Shown here: in pieces, positions 17,733 to 24,562 of the stretch | Position numbering within the stretch: the first letter of the stretch is position 1 | Layout of the letters: every line of letters starts with the position of its first letter | NCBI RefSeq assembly: GCF_030812195.1 | Contig: NZ_JAUSSF010000001.1 | Coordinates: 2,046,001-2,110,000 of the forward strand | DNA: 64,000 nt | Direction of reading: 5' to 3' | Source of the DNA: Chryseobacterium lathyri | GTDB lineage: Bacteria > Bacteroidota > Bacteroidia > Flavobacteriales > Weeksellaceae | Program-made: the position numbers and the translations under genes | The notes under the pieces: model-generated | Database searches by the model: none | Told to the model about the DNA's origin: nothing | What the model saw: only the letters and a program-made list of their open reading frames with translations

Positions 17733-17774
17733 CAAATATACAATAAAAATTACAAAAAAGACAGACTGGTCTGT
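17733..17774 (-). promoter_or_regulatory. TetR promoter with palindromic operator
   Basis: On the minus strand the -7 box TATATTTG is at 17733-17740. The palindrome ACAGAC-TG-GTCTGT is at 17761-17774, about 20 bases upstream of the -7 box, where the -33 element should be. The ACAGACnnGTCTGT form is typical of small TetR-family operators. Confidence 0.65.
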
Positions 17775-17929
17775 TTGTTTTTTATGAAAAGAAACTTTAT
17801 AAATTGAATTTGCGTTGTGATTAAAATTAAATACAAGGATGAACAAAGATTTTTTAAAATATTTAGCTGATTTTTAGAAATAAATAAGGGCATCTCACTC
17901 AGAAGGGAATATATAAGGAAGTATAAAAA

Positions 17930-17959
17930 AAGCTCCTGAAGGTAGACTTTCAGGAGCTT
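17930..17959 (-). terminator. Terminator of the TerC gene
   Basis: AAGCTCCTGAA and TTCAGGAGCTT form an 11-bp stem, followed on the minus strand by a run of T. Confidence 0.85.
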
Positions 17960-17984
17960 TTATATGATAAGGAATTTCTATTGT

Positions 17985-19028
17985 TTATTCTTCTTCCAGT
18001 TTTTCTTTTTCATCTTCTTTCTTTTCAGGGAAAAGAACAGAAATAAGAACGGAAAGTACCAATACTCCTCCAACAATTCCCAATGAAATTGGAGACGGAA
18101 TATGAATCCAAGGAGCAATCAGCATTTTTACCCCGATAAATGCCAGGATAATGGCCAGCCCGTACGGAAGCTTGCTGAACATATAGATAAAGTTCGCCAA
18201 CAGGAAATATAGGGATCTCAATCCTAAGATTGCGAAAATATTGGATGTATACAGGATGAAAGGGTCATTTGAGATCGCAAAGATTGCCGGAATAGAGTCT
18301 ACCGCGAAAAGAACGTCAGTAAATTCAATTACTCCCACCACTACTAAAAGCGGTGTTGCCATCTTGATTCCGTTCTGAATGGTGAAGAATTTATCTCCAT
18401 CATAATTATCGGAAACCTTCCAGAAACTTTTGATCAGTCTTGCACCAGCTGTATTGCTGTAATCTTCATCATCTTCACCATCTCCTTCACCCCAGGATTT
18501 GATCCCGGCATACACAAGGAAAAGACCGAAGAGGGTCATTACTATATTGATTTTCACCGCTTCTCCGAAAATATTCATTTCAGGAAGATACGTCAGGTTA
18601 ATAAGTCCTACTCCTGCAAAGATAAATATCGCTCTGAATATCAATGCTCCAATAATTCCCCAGAAGAGAACTTTGTGATGGAGGTATTTCGGGACTTTAA
18701 AGAATCCGAAAACAAGGATGAATACGAATAAATTATCCACAGAAAGAGCCTTTTCAATCCAGTAGGCGGCCTGATACTGTGTAAATTTCTCTACGGCCAC
18801 GGCATGGCTTTCAGGAGTTCCGTCTGTATTGAAAACCCAATACACTACTCCGGAAAATATCATGGATAATGAAATCCATACGATAGACCAGATGGTAGCT
18901 TCTTTGGATGATACTTCATGGCTTTTTTTGTTGAATACTCCTAAATCCAGGAGCAGCATGATAACGACCGTTACCGCAAATCCCCACACCAAGCCCGGGT
19001 GCAATTCTAAAATACTTTGTTGTTCCAC
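17985..19028 (-). CDS. TerC/Alx family integral membrane protein
   Basis: 347 residues with about nine membrane segments. The family block AYWIEKALSVDNLFVFILVFGFFKVP and the FTDVLFAVDSIPAIFAISNDPFILYTSNIFAILGLRSLYFLLA block carry the conserved acidic residues of TerC/Alx transporters, which move Mn2+ (and probably other cations) across the inner membrane. A cytoplasmic acidic loop (GDGEDDEDY) and an acidic-lysine C-terminal tail are present. It neighbours TerD and TelA genes but is in its own unit with a strong terminator. Confidence 0.92.
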   Translation of the reverse strand: MEQQSILELHPGLVWGFAVTVVIMLLLDLGVFNKKSHEVSSKEATIWSIVWISLSMIFSGVVYWVFNTDGTPESHAVAVEKFTQYQAAYWIEKALSVDNLFVFILVFGFFKVPKYLHHKVLFWGIIGALIFRAIFIFAGVGLINLTYLPEMNIFGEAVKINIVMTLFGLFLVYAGIKSWGEGDGEDDEDYSNTAGARLIKSFWKVSDNYDGDKFFTIQNGIKMATPLLVVVGVIEFTDVLFAVDSIPAIFAISNDPFILYTSNIFAILGLRSLYFLLANFIYMFSKLPYGLAIILAFIGVKMLIAPWIHIPSPISLGIVGGVLVLSVLISVLFPEKKEDEKEKLEEE

Positions 19029-19202
19029 TTCAGTTTATGTTATTATATGATAAAAGCAATAGATGTACAGTATGCACAAATATTGCTAATTTTTAAAGTT
19101 TTTATTTTGATATCGATAGATAAAATAAGTTTGGGCTAAAGCCTGTAAAATTATTCATTTTTTTGAATGTACCTCAGTCCATTCTTATTGAATATCTATT
19201 CG

Positions 19203-19811
19203 TTACAAATAATTGGCCTGAACCGTCTGAATCGTCTGCTCCAGTTTTCTGTCCGAGGTAGGATCTCCAATCGCATTGAACTTCCATTCACCGTTTCTTT
19301 TGTAGAAAACACCCATTACCATGGCAACATGCCCTTTGAATGACGCATCATTGGCGATATCATATTTAGCAAACACCTCTCTTACATTGGTAGGAGTTCC
19401 TTCATAGATACGGATAGAAGCAAAAGGAATCGTTCCGAAATCCTGTCCCTGGTAGCTGTTCAGTACCAGTGCAACGTGTTCTACATTCGGCTCCAGCTGG
19501 CTGAAGTCTATCGTAATCACTTCATTGTCCAGCCCATCATCTCCGTTTACGTCACCGGTAAGGTCGTCCCCACTATGTTTTACGGAACCGTTTCTTGATT
19601 TCAGGTTTCCGAAATAGATTACTTCTGTAAGCGTTTTGTTTGAATCAAATAAAATACAGCTTCCGTCTAAGTCTACTGCTTCCTTTTTTGTTCCGAAAAG
19701 TCCTTTTTTCTCAATTGCTCCCCAGTTGATTCCCACGCAGGCTTGGGTAAGCTCGGCACCGTTTTCCTTTTTTAGGTTGATTCTTTGACCTTTTTGTAAG
19801 TTAATAGCCAT
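19203..19811 (-). CDS. TerD family protein (first copy)
   Basis: 202 residues. It opens with MAINLQKGQRINLKK as the other TerD in this cluster does, then CVGINWGAIEKKG, DLDGSCILFDSN, SGDDLTGDVNGDDGLDNEVITIDFSQLEPNVEHVALVLNSYQGQDFGTIPFASIRIYEG and a C-terminal MVMGVFYKRNGEWKFNAIGD. The Asp-rich segments are the Ca2+-binding sites of TerD. These cytoplasmic proteins belong to the tellurite/stress response system. Last gene of the Ter operon; 62 bases separate it from the unknown gene upstream. Confidence 0.9.
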   Translation of the reverse strand: MAINLQKGQRINLKKENGAELTQACVGINWGAIEKKGLFGTKKEAVDLDGSCILFDSNKTLTEVIYFGNLKSRNGSVKHSGDDLTGDVNGDDGLDNEVITIDFSQLEPNVEHVALVLNSYQGQDFGTIPFASIRIYEGTPTNVREVFAKYDIANDASFKGHVAMVMGVFYKRNGEWKFNAIGDPTSDRKLEQTIQTVQANYL

Positions 19812-19873
19812 TTTTTTATGGTTTAGTATTGTTATTTTATTGTTGGGCGAAATAAGAAATTTTTCTTTTCGCT

Positions 19874-20797
19874 TTAATTATTATTCAAATTCAGATTAAG
19901 CATTGCACGGAGAATATTCGTTTCTTCATCAAAATCAAATATTTTACTCATAATATCTATATTTTCCAGGTTTTTGAGATAATCCCTCAGCACATTTTCC
20001 ACTTCTGCAGGAAGCATTCGCTTTCTTTCATTAATGGAATTTTCCAATAGTTCATTTTTATTTTTCAGCTGATTGATGATCGTAGTCTGGTTTGACTGGT
20101 TCTCGGAAATATCAAGTTTTTCCAGATCACCGTCAAACAGGTAGAGTTTTTTTTCATCAATGCCAAAAATAAAATAATCATCTGACTGAAATATCCTGAA
20201 GAGCTCATACTCATAAGTCCCGATCAGATAACCGCAGACAAAGCGCACCTTAAAGCCCTGGATATTCAGTCTTCCCAAAAGTTTCCTTTCTATCGTATAA
20301 TCTTTATACTGATAAGCAGGAAAAGGCAGGGATTTCAGCTGTTTTTCATCTGCATTAGCCCTGTAGAACTCTTGCCCGTATCTTTTATGGAAATACAGAA
20401 CCTTGTTCCAGTCTGCCGTAAAGATATTTTCGGTAAGATCTTTATAGAGCGTTTTCAGATGCTGGGAAAATACACCGCTGTATATTTTCCGCTCGGTCTG
20501 AAAACTGTCTCCACGCCTTTCTTCAAAACTTTCAATATATTTATTATTGACGTCAATTTCATTAATCACGGCCAGCATATCATTTTCCTTCTGCCTTTTG
20601 ATCTTGGTGAGAAGTTCTATGAGACTGTCGGTATACTGCAAGTGAAAAAGTTCCAGCTTCTTATAGTCTAAGGTCTTATTTTCCTGAAATAAATTGTGTA
20701 TAATATCTGTTTTGATGTAAATAGATATGATATCAATATGTTCAAAAAAATTAGCAAGAAGTTTAAGCTTTGTTAATCTTCTTTTACTCTGAGACAT
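19874..20797 (-). CDS. Ter-cluster protein of unknown function
   Basis: I do not recognise this protein. From the ATG at 20797 (MSQSKRRL) it has 307 residues; a GTG eight codons upstream is an alternative. It is mostly helical, with a charged central region (VNNKYIESFEERRGDSFQTERKIYSG), a mixed segment FVCGYLIGTYEYELFRIFQSDDYFIFGIDEKKLYLFDG and a helical C-terminus. No signal peptide, membrane helix or obvious catalytic motif. It sits between the TelA and TerD genes on the same strand, so a role in the Ter stress complex is plausible by context only. Confidence 0.6.
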   Translation of the reverse strand: MSQSKRRLTKLKLLANFFEHIDIISIYIKTDIIHNLFQENKTLDYKKLELFHLQYTDSLIELLTKIKRQKENDMLAVINEIDVNNKYIESFEERRGDSFQTERKIYSGVFSQHLKTLYKDLTENIFTADWNKVLYFHKRYGQEFYRANADEKQLKSLPFPAYQYKDYTIERKLLGRLNIQGFKVRFVCGYLIGTYEYELFRIFQSDDYFIFGIDEKKLYLFDGDLEKLDISENQSNQTTIINQLKNKNELLENSINERKRMLPAEVENVLRDYLKNLENIDIMSKIFDFDEETNILRAMLNLNLNNN

Positions 20798-20837
20798 TAT
20801 GGTTGCTGCATCATCCCCCACCTTGGTATCCTAGTTA

Positions 20838-22007
20838 TTAACCTCTTACGTTTGCTTTTAATTCATGTTCCAGTGTCTGAAGATCCTGATCCAGTTTTCT
20901 TCTGCCTTCAGCACCCTGTTTTTGGATCTGTTTCACTTCATTCAATGTGTTGATCAACATTGATGTTGTTTCTCTCAATGTTTCTACAGATACAATGGTC
21001 TGCTCATTGGCTCTCGCTACATTCACTGAATTCTGACCGAGACGTTCTGCATTTTTCTTCAGGATCGCTTCCGTAGTGGAAGATACTTTCTGCTGGATTT
21101 CGATATTCTGCTGCTGTCTGTACATCGCTACAGCCAGTGAAAGCTGGTTTTTCCAAACCGGAAGGGTTGTAGTAAGAATCGTCTGTGCCTTTTCAGCAAT
21201 AGACACATTGTTATTCTGTACCAGTCTGATCTGTGGAAGTGACTGCATCATGATAATACGCACCACTTTAAGATCAGCCATTCTCCTGTCTAATCTCGCA
21301 ATAAAATCTCTCTTGTCAGCGATCTGGTAATCCTGGTAACTTTGCGGGTCGGCTTCCATTTGGGCCAGTTCTCCTGCAGCTCTTTCCATTCTTACATTTC
21401 CTGCGATCACAAGTTCTTCGATCTGCTTGATGGAATTTACATTGCTCTCAAAGATCGTCTGAAGTACAGCATTGTCTTTGGTAGATGTGATAATTCCTGC
21501 GTTTACTTTATGAGCAATCTGTTCAATATTGTTGATGATCTTGTCATATTTCGCAAACAAATTTTCTACCTGAGAAATAACCTTTTTCATGAAAGGGATC
21601 TTACTTAGGAAGCTTTTCACCTTATTCTGCTGAAGTTCATCAACATCCACGTAGTTAAGTTCCACCAATAGATCATTGATAAGCACCCCCACTTCTCCTG
21701 AGTTGGATCTTCTTACATTTCCCAAGAAGCTGTCACTCTGGTTGGATAACGTTTTCTGAAGCTCTGCTCCATAATTCACGATGGAACTTGGATTGGTCTC
21801 ATCGATGGAATTGGCAAGAACCTCATATTTCTGACGTTCTTCTACCTGCAGCTGATTCAGATTTACATTTCCTTCTTTGTCCACAAGAACCGCCGGTGCA
21901 TTATTTTGTGCAGGCTGGCTCGGTGGAGCCATCGGTGTAGGTTCAAATGTTTTAAGAGGCTCAATAGACCCCATTGGATCTATTGGCTGATTGTCCTGAT
22001 TGTCCAT
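20838..22007 (-). CDS. TelA-like toxic anion resistance protein
   Basis: 389 residues. An acidic/proline-rich N-terminus (about 1-45) leads into a long helical TelA domain: KSFLSKIPFMKKVISQVENLFAKYDKIINNIEQI, ERAAGELAQMEADPQSYQDYQIADKRDFIARLDRRMADLKVVRIIMMQSLPQIRLVQNNN and KAQTILTTTLPVWKNQLSLAVAMYRQQ are the family signatures. TelA/KlaA proteins accompany Ter proteins in tellurite and other stress resistance; the mechanism is not settled. It starts 2 bases after the stop of the second TerD gene. Confidence 0.92.
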   Translation of the reverse strand: MDNQDNQPIDPMGSIEPLKTFEPTPMAPPSQPAQNNAPAVLVDKEGNVNLNQLQVEERQKYEVLANSIDETNPSSIVNYGAELQKTLSNQSDSFLGNVRRSNSGEVGVLINDLLVELNYVDVDELQQNKVKSFLSKIPFMKKVISQVENLFAKYDKIINNIEQIAHKVNAGIITSTKDNAVLQTIFESNVNSIKQIEELVIAGNVRMERAAGELAQMEADPQSYQDYQIADKRDFIARLDRRMADLKVVRIIMMQSLPQIRLVQNNNVSIAEKAQTILTTTLPVWKNQLSLAVAMYRQQQNIEIQQKVSSTTEAILKKNAERLGQNSVNVARANEQTIVSVETLRETTSMLINTLNEVKQIQKQGAEGRRKLDQDLQTLEHELKANVRG

Positions 22008-22009
22008 AA

Positions 22010-22567
22010 TTACTTTTGATAAATTGATACGAATTTGTCAAGGCCGTCTCTCTGACCTGCCCCAACAGCTTCAAATTTCCATTCTCCGTTTCTGTTGTAG
22101 ATTCTTCCGAATTCTACCGCAGTTTCAATAGAGAAATCTTCATCTAATTCATATTTCAGAATTTCTTCGTTCGTATCTGTATTGAAAATTCTGATGAAGG
22201 AATTTCTTACCTGTCCGAAGTTCTGCTTTCTTGCATCAGCATCATGGATCGTAACCACTACTGTAATTTCCTGAATTGCTGAATCTATTTTTGTAAGATC
22301 TATTTTGATCTGCTCATCATCTCCTGAACCTTCTCCTGTAAGGTTATCTCCTGTGTGGATTACAGATTTGTCCGGAGATTCTAAATTATTATAGAAAATA
22401 AAGTGATTATCTGATACTAATTTTTTGTCCTCGCCCAATAAAAATAAAGAGGCATCAAGGTCAAAACCTGTCCCTGTAGAAGTATTATTGATATCCCATC
22501 CTAAACCTACAGTGAATTTAGGTGCGTTAATGTTTTCTCTCTGTCCTTTTTGTAAGTTAATAGCCAT
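22010..22567 (-). CDS. TerD family protein (second copy)
   Basis: 185 residues. MAINLQKGQRENINAPKFTVGLGWDINNTSTGTGFDLDASLFLLGEDKKLVSDNHFIFYNNLESPDKSVIHTGDNLTGEGSGDDEQIKIDL covers the canonical TerD start and the Ca2+-binding Asp clusters, followed by EITVVVTIHDADARKQNFGQVRNSFIRI and FGRIYNRNGEWKFEAVGAGQRDGL. This is the more typical TerD/TerE form; the 202-residue copy is more divergent. The start codon overlaps the 3' end of the phosphoribosyltransferase gene by 11 bases, indicating translational coupling. Confidence 0.93.
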   Translation of the reverse strand: MAINLQKGQRENINAPKFTVGLGWDINNTSTGTGFDLDASLFLLGEDKKLVSDNHFIFYNNLESPDKSVIHTGDNLTGEGSGDDEQIKIDLTKIDSAIQEITVVVTIHDADARKQNFGQVRNSFIRIFNTDTNEEILKYELDEDFSIETAVEFGRIYNRNGEWKFEAVGAGQRDGLDKFVSIYQK

Positions 22568-23381
22568 AATATAGTTCCGTTTGTGTTAAAGTATTGATAT
22601 TATTTTCGTATTCTTTTATTAAATGATAATTATTGCTGATGGCCAGCTCCAGAAGCAGGTCTATCTGCTTCTTTTTTACTTTAGACGTAAGATAGTCAAA
22701 ATTACTTGAATCCAAGCCTAAAATATATTTTACGATCCTTGTATTAAATTCAAAACTTGGCTTTGCCATTACTTCTGCAACGTGTTTTACATTTTTCACT
22801 GCATAATAATTAAAGAAGTTCTCAATGGTCGGATCAACGTCAAAATTCATCAGTTCCGCATAATAGAGGAACATAAAATCTGCTTCCACATTATATTCAT
22901 TCAAAATCCTGTTCACCGTATATTCATGGCTTCCCGTAATTTTTATATCGTCTATAAAAATACAAAGTTTTCCACGTAAAAAATCTTTATCAATATAATA
23001 AGTATCATTGGCAATCAGATTTTTCCGGTCCTCAAAATTAAGGTTCCCATAATCCGTAATATAAGTGTGGTTGCGGTTGATCTTTGATAAAATACTGGAT
23101 TTCATTCCTTTCTGAAACAGGTACAGATCCAGATGCTTTTTAAAGAAAAAACATAAAAAATTAGAGGCCGTAGGAATAGCCATATACGGACTTGGAAGAA
23201 CCACGATCTCTTTTTCTGTGTTTAAAAGTTCCGCATGCTCTGCGATAAATCCGTTGAATAATTCTTTAGCAAACTTTTCAGCATACGACTTATCGCCATA
23301 CTTGAAATAGCTGTATTCTGCGGGTGAAAAAGTGAATTCATCCGCCGAATGAATGTGGTGTAAGCTGTATCTTTTATTCAT
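22557..23381 (-). CDS. Ter-associated phosphoribosyltransferase
   Basis: 274 residues. The PRPP-binding loop is clear: LCIFIDDIKITGSHE at residues about 139-153, preceded by VVLPSPYMAIPTASNFL. PRTase, HAD and ATP-grasp genes are known companions of Ter operons, where comparative work proposed that they make a nucleoside-like metabolite. Here PRTase is followed by TerD and preceded by HAD, matching that module. Substrate base unknown. Overlaps the next gene and lies 6 bases downstream of the HAD gene. Confidence 0.8.
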   Translation of the reverse strand: MNKRYSLHHIHSADEFTFSPAEYSYFKYGDKSYAEKFAKELFNGFIAEHAELLNTEKEIVVLPSPYMAIPTASNFLCFFFKKHLDLYLFQKGMKSSILSKINRNHTYITDYGNLNFEDRKNLIANDTYYIDKDFLRGKLCIFIDDIKITGSHEYTVNRILNEYNVEADFMFLYYAELMNFDVDPTIENFFNYYAVKNVKHVAEVMAKPSFEFNTRIVKYILGLDSSNFDYLTSKVKKKQIDLLLELAISNNYHLIKEYENNINTLTQTELYYGY

Positions 23382-23387
23382 ATTAAT

Positions 23388-24056
23388 TTAGTATTTAAGT
23401 AGGTGTGCACTGAAACCAAAGTCTTTTGCCCCTTTAAAATCGGCTACCGGATTGTCTCCTATATGCAAGATACGATGCATAGGAAGGGCCCGGTTTTTAA
23501 TATTGTTTCTCACTTCCTGAAAAATAAGAGGGTTCGGTTTGGAAATATTGATCTCATCTGAATAAATGTGAAAGTCTATATACTGGTCCAGCTCTTCTTG
23601 AATCAAAAATTTTCTCATTGTTCTTCCTTTGATAAATCCTGTATTGCTCAGAATATTTACAGTTTTTCCTTGATTTTTTATCTGATCAAAAAAATCTTTT
23701 ATATTTTCGAAAATAACAACAGGCTTATATTCCAGAAAAAGCTCTTCACTCTTCAGATAAAAGCTGTTCAATATTTCGTTATCTAATTGTTTTACATCTA
23801 CATCCAGTGAACCCAGAATGAGTAAATACATTTCAAAAGTATCAATATTCCCACCTGTCACCTCATTAATCGTATTGCACAGGTCATCATAATATTTTAC
23901 TGTTTTCGCAACTTTCTCAACAGGTTTGTCAATGTCAAAAAACGAGGTGAACAGCTCAACTCTTTTTGTTTTAAATTCAGGGTGAGATTTGATTAAAGTG
24001 AGCCACAGGTCAAAAGAAAAATGACAGTGGTTGTGTATGTCGATATCCGTTTTCAA
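23388..24056 (-). CDS. Ter-associated HAD-type hydrolase
   Basis: 222 residues. The N-terminal HAD motif I appears as FSFDLWLTLIKSHP (nucleophile Asp near residue 16). Motif II is in VNILSNTGFI, the motif III lysine in ISKPNPLIFQEV and motif IV in LHIGDNPVADFKGAKDFG. Members are phosphatases; here it probably dephosphorylates the product of the adjacent phosphoribosyltransferase (inference). The frame opens at a TTG (24054-24056) with no ATG near, so initiation is unusual or the gene starts there with low efficiency. First gene of the six-gene Ter operon. Confidence 0.8.
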   Translation of the reverse strand: MKTDIDIHNHCHFSFDLWLTLIKSHPEFKTKRVELFTSFFDIDKPVEKVAKTVKYYDDLCNTINEVTGGNIDTFEMYLLILGSLDVDVKQLDNEILNSFYLKSEELFLEYKPVVIFENIKDFFDQIKNQGKTVNILSNTGFIKGRTMRKFLIQEELDQYIDFHIYSDEINISKPNPLIFQEVRNNIKNRALPMHRILHIGDNPVADFKGAKDFGFSAHLLKY

Positions 24057-24144
24057 TAGTTTTAAGTTAAAAGTTTTATTTAGCTCTCTTGAAAAAGATT
24101 TATAATTGTTTAATCATCAACAAGTGTTTAACTGGTATTCTTTC

Positions 24145-24152
24145 CAAAGATA
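24145..24152 (-). promoter_or_regulatory. -7 box TATCTTTG for the Ter operon
   Basis: Exact TAnnTTTG match on the minus strand, about 89 bases upstream of the HAD start. It faces away from the attenuated EF-G promoter. Confidence 0.55.
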
Positions 24153-24287
24153 AAATTTTTATCATAAAAGCATGACGTACTTCTCTGTTTTAAGAAATTT
24201 TTATGAATTTTTGCCTAATTTTCTACTGATTACAGTTTGGCTTAACAATTTGTTTAAATTCATTTAGCAAAGATTTTTCTAAAAAAT

Positions 24288-24318
24288 TTTGGACAATAAA
24301 AAAAATTATCTAATTTCG
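24288..24318 (+). promoter_or_regulatory. Promoter of the EF-G attenuator transcript
   Basis: -33 box TTTG at 24288-24291, a 19-base spacer, and -7 box TAATTTCG at 24311-24318 (one change from TAnnTTTG). Transcription should start near 24325, 14 bases before the leader ATG. Confidence 0.7.
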
Positions 24319-24338
24319 CAACCGATTAAAAATCAAAA

Positions 24339-24425
24339 ATGTCAACAAAAATGATAAATATAATAACTTTAAGTAACCCTGTGAGAGCTGTGTACTCTGG
24401 CAGCACTAAATATTTATCTGAATAG
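24339..24425 (+). CDS. 28-codon leader peptide of the EF-G gene
   Basis: ATG at 24339 to TAG at 24423-24425. The peptide begins MSTKMINIITLSNP, continues VRAVYSGSTKYLSE and has a second in-frame ATG at codon 5. It starts directly after the promoter and its last codons, including the stop, form the 5' strand of a potential antiterminator. A translated leader placed like this is the hallmark of ribosome-mediated attenuation. Confidence 0.7.
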   Translation: MSTKMINIITLSNPVRAVYSGSTKYLSE

Positions 24426-24487
24426 TTCCTAGATCTTTTATTACTCAAAATATATTGAAGACCTCTCTATTCAGATGGGTCTTTTTT
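24413..24487 (+). promoter_or_regulatory. Attenuator: antiterminator and terminator
   Basis: ATCTGAATAG (24416-24425, the leader's stop region) is the exact reverse complement of CTATTCAGAT (24467-24476); three G-U pairs extend it to 24413-24415 with GGG 24477-24479. The competing terminator hairpin pairs AAGACCT (24458-24464) with GGGTCTT (24477-24483), has a TCT/AGA upper stem and ends in six T (24482-24487). The two structures share 24467-24479 and cannot coexist. Confidence 0.75.
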
Positions 24488-24562
24488 GCTGCCTTATTTT
24501 CAGACTCAAATGAGGAGAATACTTACCTGTATTCTCAAAATCAACAATTTAAATTCAGCAAA

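Noticed and set aside
19130..19195. GGGCTAAAGCC-type dispersed repeat downstream of TerD
   Set aside because: Only a single degenerate copy is visible in the window, not enough to support a feature.
24455..24562. Extension of the EF-G frame to an earlier ATG-like start
   Set aside because: It begins inside the terminator hairpin, has no ribosome-binding or promoter support, and EF-G proteins start at MKYNTRN-like sequence; the ATG at 24563 is used.
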